From contig CALCRH010000301.1 in the NCBI GenBank assembly GCA_937894515.1, positions 1-18,179 of the forward strand: a stretch of 18,179 bases of DNA. The letters are read 5' to 3'. The notes beneath the pieces are model-generated. The model did no database searches. It had not been told where the DNA came from and worked only from the letters and a program-made list of their open reading frames with translations. This document shows, one piece after another, positions 1-8,419 of the stretch. Position numbers and translations under genes: made by a program. Each line of letters begins with the position of its first letter. The first letter of the stretch is position 1. This DNA comes from an uncultured Clostridia bacterium (GTDB taxonomy: Bacteria > Bacillota > Clostridia > Oscillospirales > Oscillospiraceae).

Positions 1-1957
1 CGATCGGCTGGGCAAGGTGGCGGACGGCAATACCGTCAGCGATTTCGACCCCGAGGAGACCAAGCGCCAGGTGTCCGTATCCACGTCGATCGTCCCGATC
101 GAATGGAAAGAGACCAAAATGAACCTGCTGGATACCCCCGGACTGTTCGACTTTGTCGGCGGCGTGCGGGAGGGCATTCGCGCGGCGGGCAGTACCGTCA
201 TTGTGATTTCCGGTAAGAGCGGTGTCAGCGTCGGCGCGGAAAAAGCCTTTACCGCCGCGCAGAAAAAGGGCATTGCGTCCATTTTCTTTGTTAACAAGCT
301 CGACCGCGAGAGCGCCGATTTCTACCGCGTTTTCGAACAGCTCAAGACGCAGTTCGGCCCGATGGTCTGCCCGATGGTCGTGCCGTATGTGGTCGATCAC
401 AAGGTCGTTTGCTATGTGAACCTGTTGGAAAATCAGGCGTATAGCTACGCGGACGGCAAAGCGACCAAGGTAGCGATGCCGGATATGGGCGACCGGCTGG
501 ATGGCTTGCGCACCGCGATGTATGAGGCGGTTGCCGAGACCAGCGAGGAGCTGATGGATAAGTATTTCTCCGGCGAGGAGTTCACTCCCGAGGAGATCAT
601 TCGCGGCATCGCCTCCGGCGTGCGCAAGGGCGAGATCGCGCCGGTATTCTGCGGCGCGGCGACCGAGCTGGAAGCGATCGACCAACTGCTGAACGGACTG
701 CTGTGGCTTGCACCGTGGGCGGAATCGGTCGCCGGCGAGGATGGCATCGACTACAACGGCGAGGCGGTGCATCTGGAGGTGCGCGAGGACGCGCCGGTCG
801 TGGCGACGGTGTTCAAGACCACCGTTGACCCGTTTGTGGGTAAGCTGTTGTTCTTCAAGGTCATCCGCGGCAAGGTCACACCGGATATGACCCTGCTCAA
901 TCCGCGTACCGGTACCACCGAGCGGCTGGGCAAGCTCTATTCCGTGCGGGGCAAAAAGCAGGAGGAAGTCCCCTGCGTGGTCGCGGGCGACATCGGCGCA
1001 GTCGCCAAGCTGGCAGTCACCGGCACCGGCGATACGCTGTGCGATCCCGGGTGCGCCATCACGCTGGCGGGCGTGCCGTTTGACGAGCCTTGCCTGCCGA
1101 TGGCGGTCAAGACCGTCAAAAAGGGCGAGGAGGAAAAGGTCACGACCGGTCTCAATCGACTGAAGGAGGAAGACCCGACCATCCGCGTCGAGCAGGATAA
1201 GGAGACCAAGGAATTGGTGCTGACCGGTATGGGCGAACAGCATCTCGATGTGATCGTGTCCCGGCTTAAATCGAAGTTTGGTGCCGAGGTCACGCTGGAA
1301 ACGCCGCTGATCGCCTATCGCGAGACCATACGCAAGAAGGTCAAGGTGCAGGGCAAGCACAAGAAGCAGTCCGGCGGTCACGGGCAGTACGGCGATGTGT
1401 GGGTCGAGTTTGAGCCGTTTGACTGCGAGGGGCTGGTGTTCGAGGAAAATGTGTTCGGCGGCTCGGTGCCGAAGAACTATTTCCCGGCGGTCGAAAAGGG
1501 CCTGCAGGATTGCTCCAAGGAGGGCGTGCTGGCACGGTATCCGCTCGTCGGCGTCAAGGCGACGCTGGTGGACGGCTCCTATCACCCGGTCGATTCGTCC
1601 GAAATGGCGTTCAAGACGGCGGCTTCGCTTGCGTATAAGGCGGGTATCGAGCAGGCGGGCCCGTATCTGCTGGAGCCGATCTGTAGCTTGCAGGTTTATG
1701 TTCCGTCGGATAATACCGGCGACATTATGGGCGACATCAACAAGCGTCGCGGTCGCGTGCTGGGTATGAATCCTGCGGAGGATAACCTCACCTGCATCGA
1801 GGCGGAGGTGCCGCAGGGCGAAATGGGCGACTACGCAACGATGCTTCGCTCGACGACGCAGGGACGCGGTTTCTTCACACTCCGCTTCGAGCGGTATGAG
1901 GAAGCACCCGCTCCCGTCGCGCAAAAGGTGATCGAGGCGCGCAAGGCAGAGGAATAA
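1..1957 (+). CDS. EF-G paralog (elongation factor G-like translational GTPase), 5' end outside window
   Basis: The reading frame is open from base 2, so the gene starts before the window; roughly the first 45 residues, with the P-loop, are missing. The visible part begins with the switch I region, then DTPG (131-142), the G4 motif NKLD (293-304), domain II, domain III with GMGEQHLDV, domain IV with the GGHGQYGDV and HPVDSSEMAF segments, and domain V with INKRRGRVLGM. This is the full EF-G domain order, so it is a ribosome-binding GTPase expected to act in translocation or a related step. The residue after DTPG is Leu instead of the catalytic His of canonical EF-G, and switch I has KRQVSVST instead of RGITITS. 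Both point to the EF-G-like paralog clade rather than housekeeping FusA. The gene ends with TAA just before a strong terminator. Family placement is confident; the cellular role is not known. Confidence 0.93.
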   Translation, partial: DRLGKVADGNTVSDFDPEETKRQVSVSTSIVPIEWKETKMNLLDTPGLFDFVGGVREGIRAAGSTVIVISGKSGVSVGAEKAFTAAQKKGIASIFFVNKLDRESADFYRVFEQLKTQFGPMVCPMVVPYVVDHKVVCYVNLLENQAYSYADGKATKVAMPDMGDRLDGLRTAMYEAVAETSEELMDKYFSGEEFTPEEIIRGIASGVRKGEIAPVFCGAATELEAIDQLLNGLLWLAPWAESVAGEDGIDYNGEAVHLEVREDAPVVATVFKTTVDPFVGKLLFFKVIRGKVTPDMTLLNPRTGTTERLGKLYSVRGKKQEEVPCVVAGDIGAVAKLAVTGTGDTLCDPGCAITLAGVPFDEPCLPMAVKTVKKGEEEKVTTGLNRLKEEDPTIRVEQDKETKELVLTGMGEQHLDVIVSRLKSKFGAEVTLETPLIAYRETIRKKVKVQGKHKKQSGGHGQYGDVWVEFEPFDCEGLVFEENVFGGSVPKNYFPAVEKGLQDCSKEGVLARYPLVGVKATLVDGSYHPVDSSEMAFKTAASLAYKAGIEQAGPYLLEPICSLQVYVPSDNTGDIMGDINKRRGRVLGMNPAEDNLTCIEAEVPQGEMGDYATMLRSTTQGRGFFTLRFERYEEAPAPVAQKVIEARKAEE

Positions 1958-1972
1958 GGAACAAATAAAGCA

Positions 1973-2008
1973 ACAGCCCGGGCTTCACAAGCCCGGGCTG
2001 TCTTTTTT
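1973..2008. terminator. Bidirectional terminator between EF-G paralog and XRE gene
   Basis: A perfect 13-bp stem (ACAGCCCGGGCTT, 1973-1985) pairs with 1989-2001 around a CAC loop and is followed by TCTTTTTT. It lies 15 bases after the EF-G stop. The minus-strand XRE gene ends at 2007, so the same hairpin can also stop that transcript, although the T-run on the minus side (TGCTTTATTTG) is weaker. Confidence 0.93.
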
Positions 2009-2288
2009 ATTTTGCTGATCTTTTTTTGAATATGTTTTCCGAAAATAACGACGCGTTCAGTAAATCTCCCGGCTCGACATCAAGAGCATCGGCAATATTA
2101 AAAAGGATTTCCAGCGAAAAAGGTCTGACAAGATTGGGTGCCTCGATCGCGCTCAAATGCGAGCGGCTCATTCCCGCTTTCTCCGCAAGCGCTTCTTGAG
2201 ACATCCCTTTCATTTTTCGTAAAGCAGAGATAGATATTCCCAACTGAATAAATCTATCTCGGTTTTTGAACTCAACATCTTTGCTCAT
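2007..2288 (-). CDS. XRE-family (Cro/C1-type HTH) transcriptional regulator
   Basis: This is a 93-residue protein made almost entirely of one Cro/C1-type helix-turn-helix domain (residues about 17-77). The recognition part reads MSQEALAEKAGMSRSHLSAIE (helices 2-3, residues 29-49), followed by helices 4-5 with the typical LFNIADALDVEPGDLL. It should bind DNA as a dimer; no ligand or partner domain is present. The ATG start is set by a GAGGTG ribosome site (2296-2301, read on the minus strand) seven bases upstream. It is monocistronic, is convergent with the EF-G paralog and faces away from the broken gene at 2457. The surrounding sequence is clearly more AT-rich than the flanks, which suggests acquired DNA. 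The regulated genes cannot be named; autoregulation is possible because a small inverted repeat lies in its promoter. Confidence 0.9.
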   Translation of the reverse strand: MSKDVEFKNRDRFIQLGISISALRKMKGMSQEALAEKAGMSRSHLSAIEAPNLVRPFSLEILFNIADALDVEPGDLLNASLFSENIFKKRSAK

Positions 2289-2319
2289 TGGTAAGCACCT
2301 CGCATAATCAACTGCTATT

Positions 2320-2343
2320 ATTATACTTTTTGAGAGTTTCTCT
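2320..2343 (-). promoter_or_regulatory. Probable promoter -10 and inverted repeat of the XRE gene
   Basis: On the minus strand a TATAAT box (2320-2325) lies 31 bases before the start codon. Just upstream is a short inverted repeat, AGAG-TTT-CTCT (2333-2343), a plausible operator half-site pair. No good -35 box is visible at 16-18 bp, so the promoter may be weak or need help. Confidence 0.45.
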
Positions 2344-2365
2344 TGCAGTTCTCGATATAAAGCAC

Positions 2366-2393
2366 TTGATTAATTATAGAGCATTACTATAAT
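2366..2393 (+). promoter_or_regulatory. Promoter for the decayed SLOG-like gene
   Basis: TTGATT (2366-2371) and TATAAT (2388-2393) are separated by 16 bp and point toward the gene at 2457, whose ribosome site AGAGGTGG is at 2445-2452. The promoter is intact although the gene it serves is broken. Confidence 0.65.
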
Positions 2394-2456
2394 ATATTCA
2401 CAGTTTGTTTTGAATATACGATTTTTGATTTACAAAATGAGCATAGAGGTGGAGCA

Positions 2457-2883
2457 ATGGTTTGTACTTTTTTGGTCACAGAGACACGTCGGAGGACATC
2501 CGACCACTTTTGCACGATATACTGACCGATTTGATAGAAAAGCACGGCGCGGATACGTTCTATCTGGGAAATCAAGGCGGGTTTGATAATATGGTGAGAG
2601 AGGAATTACAGAAACTAAGTGAAAAATACCCTCATATTCGCTATACCATCGTGCTTGCTTATATTCCTGAAAAACGGGATGCATCGGATAGAATTGACTA
2701 CACATACTCCGTCTACCCCGATGGGCTGGAAAGTGTTCCGCGCAGATTTGCTATTGATCGGTGCAATCGGATACGGTCGTGACCTATATTGGCTATTCCG
2801 GCGGCGGTGCTGCAAAGTTCAAAAGACTTGCCGAACAAAAAGGCAAGGAGGTTATCAATCTTTTTCTATGGAACGGTAAATAA
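2457..2883 (+). pseudogene. Decayed SLOG-like (nucleotide-binding Rossmann) family gene, two frame lesions
   Basis: An ATG at 2457 with an AGAGGTGG ribosome site starts MVCTF. The frame is then lost in a run of six T (2468-2473); one more T would join it to FGHRDTSEDIRPLL, which is open from 2471 to 2782. That frame ends in FAIDRCNR followed by an early stop, while the expected end of the protein (SDTVVTYIG, GGGAAKFKRLAEQKGKEVINL) continues in a different frame from 2764 to the TAA at 2881-2883. Read together, the pieces give about 145 residues with the start (TFFGHRDT), middle (FYLGNQGGFD, YTIVLAYIP, YPDGLE) and end that I associate with a clostridial family of small SLOG-like proteins of unknown role. 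The homology is from memory and was not searched. Two independent lesions make it a pseudogene unless the assembly is wrong. Confidence 0.8.
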
Positions 2884-3067
2884 ACACGAATATCTCCCTT
2901 TTTTGTGATCTCGATTGGGGGGCAAACAATGCGCTTAAACCGCATTCACGCTTGCGTATGCCAAATACACCAAATCTTCACAGAAAAACATATTGAATTC
3001 TTTGAGTATAGATGTTATAATTCTTTATCGTGAAATATTGTGGATTATTGTGCGAAAGAAATGATAC
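2884..3067. other. Non-coding stretch before the ABC cassette
   Basis: AT-rich sequence without a convincing gene. It holds a small hairpin (AATGCG 2928-2933 with CGCATT 2941-2946) that has no T-run, and then the cassette promoter at 2993-3021. Nothing else was recognised. Confidence 0.6.
2993..3021 (+). promoter_or_regulatory. Extended -10 promoter of the ABC/FtsX cassette
   Basis: TTGAAT (2993-2998), a 17-bp spacer and TATAAT (3016-3021) preceded by TG one base earlier (3013-3014) form a strong sigma-A-type promoter. It lies about 60 bases before the first cassette gene. No other good promoter was seen inside the cassette, which fits one transcript ending at the 9126-9153 terminator. Confidence 0.8.
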
Positions 3068-3072
3068 GGAGG
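3068..3072 (+). promoter_or_regulatory. Ribosome site that sets the start of the first permease
   Basis: GGAGG lies eight bases before GTG at 3081. The longer open frame from GTG 3030 has no ribosome site and begins too close to the predicted transcription start, so 3081 is preferred. Confidence 0.8.
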
Positions 3073-3080
3073 TGAGTGTT

Positions 3081-5384
3081 GTGATCGGAAAACTGTTGTT
3101 GCCGCTGATGTGGAAATTCAAAAAGCTGATGCTGGTTATGATATTTGTTTCCGCCTTGGCGGTCTCTTTGCTGATCGGACTCACCGGAGCCTACAAAACG
3201 CTGACCTACTCCATCGACCGCTATCTGGAGGATTATCATTGCTCGGATATTCAGATCACCACCGACAAGGCGGATATGTCGCTCAAGGAGGAGATCGAAA
3301 AGCTGGACGGCGTGCAGGCTGTCAATACGCGCCTGGCGTACGACCTGCCGATCCGCCTGCCGAATGGTCGGTTGATCAGTATGCGGATCTTTTCCACCTC
3401 ACCGCGCGACTTTATGAACTACTATGTATGGGAAAGAAATGAAAGCAGTGAATATCCGAATGTCGCGGTGGAAATGCGCTTCGCGAAATATAACAACATC
3501 CATGTCGGCGACATCATCGAGGGAAAAATTGACGGAAAGTTCGAGAAGGTCTGCATCGGGAGCATCGTATCCTCTCCCGAATGTTTAGGCGCCGTCCGCG
3601 ATGCCTATTCCTGGGGAGAAAACTCCGATTTCAGCTTTCTGTTCGTGCCGGAGGCTATGACCTACGATTCCGACCTTTACCGCCAGTGCGATCAGTTCCT
3701 AATCTGTACGGAAGACGGGGCGCAGGACGAGGCGGTCTTGGAAAACGTCAAGCAGTTTTTGACGGGCCACGGCATCGAGATCAAAAGCGGTATTTTGTTT
3801 GAGGATTCCGCCGTCCATGCGCGTATCGTGTTTGATGAGGAGCCACTCGAGAAGCTGTTATACATCGTCCCGTCGATATTCTTTGTCAGCACGCTGTTGG
3901 TCATTGTGCTGTTCTTCTCCCAGATCATCAACCAGTGTCGCAAAAACATCGGTATCCTGCGCGCGTGCGGTTTCAGCCGGGGCAAGATTCGGGGGCTGTT
4001 TTGCGTCATTGCGCTGATCCTGACGCTGATCGGGTGCGCACTGGGCTACGGGCTTTCATATATCGTCCGGGAAATCATCATCCGTATGTTTGCGGAGGGC
4101 ATGGGATTGCCGATGGTGTATATGCGGATAGACCCCGCGTACATCGGTATTGCACTGGTGGCGATCGTCCTGTGCGGTCAGGCGGCGACGCTGTACAGCA
4201 CCGTCCGGCTGTCCAAGATACAGCCGGCGGAGGCAATGTCCCGCGAGCTTTCCTCCTCCGGCGAGATGCCGCTCTCCGTTGCCAACCTGTTCAACCGTAT
4301 GTCCCCGGCGATGAAGTTCAGCTTTTTATCGCTTTTGCGTAATGCTAAGCGCTTTGTCATCTCTACCCTGTGTATCGCGGTCACGATGGCGCTGATATTG
4401 CTGTCCATTTCCTTCTATGTTTCCAAGGAGTTTATGCTGGAGGACACCTTTGCATACCGCTTCCACGATGATGCGCAGATTTTCACGCAGGATGAGCCCA
4501 CCGCGGAACGGCTCGCGGAGCTGGCGACCGTTGAGGGCGTATCGGATGTTGAGATGATGACCTATATGCGCGTGATGCTCGTGGGCGGTACCGGCTCGCA
4601 GGAGATCACCGTCTGCGGTCTGCCGGAGAATGCAAAAAATGTCACGATTTTTGACCGTGACCGGAATGTGATCGACGTGCCGCAAACCGGCATCCTGCTG
4701 GTGACGCATCTCGCGGATGACCTCGGCATCAACGTGGGCGATACCGTCACCGTGAACGGCGTTTCGCTGACCGTTGAGGGCTTGTCCGATCAATGTCTCA
4801 ACTGGATGAATTATGTTTCCGAGGCAACGGCGGCGACCATCGGTGAGGTGGATCAGTACAGCATTTTCTGCAAGGCCACCGATGAGACATCCCTCATCCG
4901 CCACGTCAGCGAATGGGAGGACTACCAATATACCAACATCAAAGCCACCAGCCGGTCAAGCAATGAGCGTCAGTTCCTGCAATATGACACGGTTGTGTAC
5001 ACGCTGATCGCCTTTGCTGTGGTGATGGGGTTGCTGATCGTGTATAATACCACGGAAATGAACCTGTTCGAGCAGAAAAAGAGCTTATCTGTCCTGCGGA
5101 CGCTCGGCTTCCAGGTGCGGGATGTTTCGCGTATCTGGTTTGTGCAGACGGCTTTGCAATTTGTTTTGGCGACCGTTATCGGCTTGACGGCAGGCACGTT
5201 ATTGGCAAAGTTCACGCTGATCACGCTTGCCGGTAAGGAGCGGGTCTATCCGTTCATCCACGACCCAGATCAGTATATTCTCACCGTCGTCATTGTTCTG
5301 CTGTATGTCATCATCAGTCACCTGATGGCTATGCGGCAGGTCAGAAAATGGGATCTCGTGGAAAATATCAAAGAGAAAGAATAA
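3081..5384 (+). CDS. FtsX-like (MacB-type) ABC transporter permease, first of a pair
   Basis: Using GTG 3081 the protein has 767 residues, exactly the length of its paralog at 6116. It shows about eight membrane segments in two FtsX units: TM1 near 17-37, a large extracytoplasmic domain, TM2-4 near 260-283, 304-330 and 353-372, then TM5 near 426-446, a second external domain, and TM6-8 near 636-657, 684-708 and 731-750. The cytoplasmic segments after TM2 (NIGILRACGFSRGKI) and TM6 (KSLSVLRTLGFQVRDV) are the coupling helices typical of FtsX/MacB permeases and should contact the ATPase. Such permeases use ATP for mechanical work on substrates outside the membrane rather than classical import. 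The C-terminus WDLVENIKEKE is nearly identical to that of the second permease. The substrate is unknown; no BceRS-type two-component genes are adjacent. Confidence 0.93.
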   Translation: MIGKLLLPLMWKFKKLMLVMIFVSALAVSLLIGLTGAYKTLTYSIDRYLEDYHCSDIQITTDKADMSLKEEIEKLDGVQAVNTRLAYDLPIRLPNGRLISMRIFSTSPRDFMNYYVWERNESSEYPNVAVEMRFAKYNNIHVGDIIEGKIDGKFEKVCIGSIVSSPECLGAVRDAYSWGENSDFSFLFVPEAMTYDSDLYRQCDQFLICTEDGAQDEAVLENVKQFLTGHGIEIKSGILFEDSAVHARIVFDEEPLEKLLYIVPSIFFVSTLLVIVLFFSQIINQCRKNIGILRACGFSRGKIRGLFCVIALILTLIGCALGYGLSYIVREIIIRMFAEGMGLPMVYMRIDPAYIGIALVAIVLCGQAATLYSTVRLSKIQPAEAMSRELSSSGEMPLSVANLFNRMSPAMKFSFLSLLRNAKRFVISTLCIAVTMALILLSISFYVSKEFMLEDTFAYRFHDDAQIFTQDEPTAERLAELATVEGVSDVEMMTYMRVMLVGGTGSQEITVCGLPENAKNVTIFDRDRNVIDVPQTGILLVTHLADDLGINVGDTVTVNGVSLTVEGLSDQCLNWMNYVSEATAATIGEVDQYSIFCKATDETSLIRHVSEWEDYQYTNIKATSRSSNERQFLQYDTVVYTLIAFAVVMGLLIVYNTTEMNLFEQKKSLSVLRTLGFQVRDVSRIWFVQTALQFVLATVIGLTAGTLLAKFTLITLAGKERVYPFIHDPDQYILTVVIVLLYVIISHLMAMRQVRKWDLVENIKEKE

Positions 5385-5408
5385 ACACCGTGCGGAGGAT
5401 GTAACGAT

Positions 5409-6110
5409 ATGGAACAAAAGGTATTGTTGGAAGGGCAAGACATCGTTAAGCAATACGGTAGCGGTATGGGTATGACGACCGCGCTCAAAGGGGTATCACT
5501 CAAAATATACGAGGGGGAGCTGCTGGTTATCGTCGGTAGTAGCGGCAGTGGCAAAAGCACCCTGCTGAATATGATCGGCGGTATGGATAAGCCCACCTCC
5601 GGCAAGATTTTGATCAACGGTCGGGATATTACCGGCTACAACGACCGCAAGCTGACGGAATACCGCAAGAGCAAGGTGGGATTTGTATTCCAGTCCTTTA
5701 ATCTCATCCAGGAATTGACGGCAAAGGAAAATGTCGCGTTGACGGCAAACAAATCCACCGATATTGACCGTGTTTTTTCCATCGTCGGGCTGGCGGATAA
5801 AAAGAAAAAATACCCCTCGCAGTTGTCCGGCGGCGAACAGCAGCGTGTTTCCATTGCCCGGGCACTGGCAAAAAAGTCTGACTTTTTGCTGTGCGATGAG
5901 CCCACCGGCGCTTTGGACTATGAGACCGGCAAACAGGTTTTGATCGAATTGGAAGCACTGGTCCGCAAGTATGGGAAAACGGTGGTTTTCGTGACCCATA
6001 CCCAGGAGATCGGCACCATTGCCGACCGCGTTCTGCGGATGCGCAGCGGCCATATCATTGAGGAGATCATCAACGAAGTACCTGCATCTGCCGCGGACGT
6101 GGAGTGGTAA
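5409..6110 (+). CDS. ABC transporter ATP-binding protein (MacB/LolD type)
   Basis: A 233-residue nucleotide-binding protein with every catalytic motif: Walker A GSSGSGKST (43-51), Q-loop Gln95 in FVFQSFNL, signature LSGGEQQR (139-146), Walker B FLLCDEPTGALD (159-170) with Glu164, and switch His197. The composition is typical of the family that partners FtsX-like permeases. It starts at ATG 5409, ten bases after GGAGG (5394-5398), 24 bases downstream of the first permease, and ends five bases before the ATG of the second permease. This packing implies a 2:1:1 complex in which one ATPase dimer powers a heterodimer of the two permeases. Substrate cannot be read from the ATPase. Confidence 0.96.
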   Translation: MEQKVLLEGQDIVKQYGSGMGMTTALKGVSLKIYEGELLVIVGSSGSGKSTLLNMIGGMDKPTSGKILINGRDITGYNDRKLTEYRKSKVGFVFQSFNLIQELTAKENVALTANKSTDIDRVFSIVGLADKKKKYPSQLSGGEQQRVSIARALAKKSDFLLCDEPTGALDYETGKQVLIELEALVRKYGKTVVFVTHTQEIGTIADRVLRMRSGHIIEEIINEVPASAADVEW

Positions 6111-6115
6111 CAGCT

Positions 6116-8419
6116 ATGGTAAAATATCTTCTGTTTCCCATCGCCAAAAAATTCAGGAAGCTGATATTCTCCATGATCGGTGTGTCACTGCTGGGTATCT
6201 CCCTGCTGATCGGACTGAGCGGCGCCTATATGTCGCTGGAGAGTTCCATGAACCGCTATGTGCAGGACTATCACTATGCAGATGTGGTTCTGACTACCGA
6301 CTTAACAGAGAATTCTGCCCGGAACAGCCTTTCGGACATCGCCGATGTTTATCAGGTGGATGCCCGCTTGATCATCGATGTGCCTGTGCGGCTGTCCGGC
6401 GGGCGGCTGCTGTCCCTCCGGGCGGTTTCCTACGGTATCCGGGACTTCCAGGAGTTCTTCGTTTGGGAATTGAACGAGAGTGCGGAATATCCCAATATTG
6501 CGATGGAGTATAAGTTTGCCGAGCAAAATCACATTCATGCTGGCGACCTGATCGAAATCAAGACGGTGGATACCTATGAAACGGTGTGTGTGGGCTCCAT
6601 CGTCACCCGACCGGAGCTGCTTTGGGCACGCCGGGGTAACTATGCCTGGGAAGAAAACTCCGACTTCGGCTATCTTTTCATTCCCGAGAACTATGCCTTC
6701 GGAACGGAATTGTACGGCAAGTGCAACCAGTTTGTGATCCGTACAGAGGACTGGGCCAATGAGGAGACTGTTCTGGCAACGGCACGAAACCGTTTGGAAG
6801 CCATCGGCGTAGATATCAACTCCAGCTTTTCCTATGAGGATTCCCCGGTGAAGGGCTGCATTGATTCCAATCTGAACACGCTGCATACGCTGTCCGTTCT
6901 GGTGCCTACGCTGTTTTTTGCGACTATGGCGGCCGTGATGTGGCTGTTCCTCTCCCAAATTATCGGACAGTGCCGCAAAGAGATCGGTATTTTGCGGGCG
7001 CTTGGTTTTAAAAAGAAACAGATCCGACTCCTTTACTGCCTGCTGACCCTGTTGATTACCATTGTGGCCTGCTTGCTTGGTATTGGCATCGGCTATCTCC
7101 TGCTGCACTTTACGGCGAGAACATTTGGCAATTTCTTCCCCCTGCCACAGATGTACTACATCTTCAGCCGCAGGCACATGATCATTGCCATTATTGCAAC
7201 GATACTGATTGGGCAGTTTGCCGCGGTGCTGAGCACCGTGCAGCTGTCGGCCATTATGCCCTCTGAGGCCATGTCCCGAGAGGTACCCTCCCGCACCCGG
7301 AAGACACCGCGCTTCCTGAAAAGACTGCTGAAAAACAGGTCTACAGCAACCAAGTACGGTGTGGCCTCTATCTTCCGCAGCGGAAAACGATTCGCCTTTT
7401 CCATCGTCTGCGCCGCGATTTCGATGGCGCTGATCCTGGTGTCGATAATCTTTCACGTGTCCAAGAACTATCTGATCCATCAGCTCTATGATTTGCGAAT
7501 CCACTACGATGCACAGATCTTCGTGAAAGAGGAGCCCTCCGCTGAAATGCTGGCCAATATTGCGGCGCAGGACGGCGTAAGCGATGTGGAGGTGCTGTCG
7601 CTGATGAGTACATCCATTTCGGCAAAGGGGAAAACCGCCAATGCGTTTTTCTCGGCACCTGCCGGGGGGACGGAGCTTCTGACGGTTTATGACAGCGATG
7701 AGCGACCTCTGGAGATCCCGAACCGCGGGATCATTTTGGAGCGGCATCTGGCAGAAGAACTGGGGGTTGGCATCGGAGACAGTGTTACTGTCAAGGGGAA
7801 CCGTCTGGAAATTACCGCCATTTCCGACCAAAGTGCCAATCAGCTGCAATACATTTCTCAGGATACCATGGCGCGGTTGGGAGCAGACCAGTATACCATC
7901 ATTTGCCATGCCGCCGATGAAGAGAGACTGCTGCGCTATCTCAGCGATATGGACGGCTATCTCTACACCAACTTTACAGATGTGATGCAGCGGGCAAATG
8001 CGGACACCTTTGCCCTGTACAGTCTGGGCGTTTATATTCTGGTCGCATTTTCCGTGTGCCTGGGTCTGCTGATCATCTACAATACGACCCAGACCAATCT
8101 GTTTGAACAAAAGCGGGAACTTTCCGTTCTCCGGTCGTTGGGATTCCAGATCCGGGAGATCTCCGGCATTTGGTTTATCCAAACTGCTGTACAGTTCCTT
8201 TTCGCCTGTGCCATCGGCCTGCCACTGGGCGTGGTGATGGGGAGATATGCTCTGGCCCAAATGGGAATGGAAGGCAGGGAATACCCCTTTGTCAATGCTC
8301 CCATACAGTATGTGATAACAGCCTGCCTGGTGTTTGCCTACATTCTGGTCAGCCACTATTCCGCCATGCGGAATATCCGTAAGTGGGATATCGTAGAGAA
8401 CATAAAGGAAAAAGAATAA
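6116..8419 (+). CDS. FtsX-like (MacB-type) ABC transporter permease, second of a pair
   Basis: This 767-residue protein is a full-length paralog of the permease at 3081. The shared stretches include SLLIGL-GAY in TM1, DYHxxD after it, WExNESxEYPN in the first external domain, the GILRAxGF coupling helix, SxIxPxEAMSRE after TM4, IYNTTQTNLFEQK and the VENIKEKE end. About eight membrane segments lie in the same order. ATG 6116 is chosen because GGAGTGG (6101-6107) lies eight bases upstream and the length then equals the first permease; GTG 6104, overlapping the ATPase gene end, is the alternative. Divergence is greatest in the two external domains, as expected if the pair forms an asymmetric heterodimer. 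The stop TAA overlaps the ATG of the lipoprotein by one base, which suggests translational coupling. Confidence 0.94.
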   Translation: MVKYLLFPIAKKFRKLIFSMIGVSLLGISLLIGLSGAYMSLESSMNRYVQDYHYADVVLTTDLTENSARNSLSDIADVYQVDARLIIDVPVRLSGGRLLSLRAVSYGIRDFQEFFVWELNESAEYPNIAMEYKFAEQNHIHAGDLIEIKTVDTYETVCVGSIVTRPELLWARRGNYAWEENSDFGYLFIPENYAFGTELYGKCNQFVIRTEDWANEETVLATARNRLEAIGVDINSSFSYEDSPVKGCIDSNLNTLHTLSVLVPTLFFATMAAVMWLFLSQIIGQCRKEIGILRALGFKKKQIRLLYCLLTLLITIVACLLGIGIGYLLLHFTARTFGNFFPLPQMYYIFSRRHMIIAIIATILIGQFAAVLSTVQLSAIMPSEAMSREVPSRTRKTPRFLKRLLKNRSTATKYGVASIFRSGKRFAFSIVCAAISMALILVSIIFHVSKNYLIHQLYDLRIHYDAQIFVKEEPSAEMLANIAAQDGVSDVEVLSLMSTSISAKGKTANAFFSAPAGGTELLTVYDSDERPLEIPNRGIILERHLAEELGVGIGDSVTVKGNRLEITAISDQSANQLQYISQDTMARLGADQYTIICHAADEERLLRYLSDMDGYLYTNFTDVMQRANADTFALYSLGVYILVAFSVCLGLLIIYNTTQTNLFEQKRELSVLRSLGFQIREISGIWFIQTAVQFLFACAIGLPLGVVMGRYALAQMGMEGREYPFVNAPIQYVITACLVFAYILVSHYSAMRNIRKWDIVENIKEKE

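Noticed and set aside
2928..2946. Hairpin AATGCG/CGCATT as terminator for the broken gene
   Set aside because: Only six base pairs and no T-run follows; not a convincing terminator.
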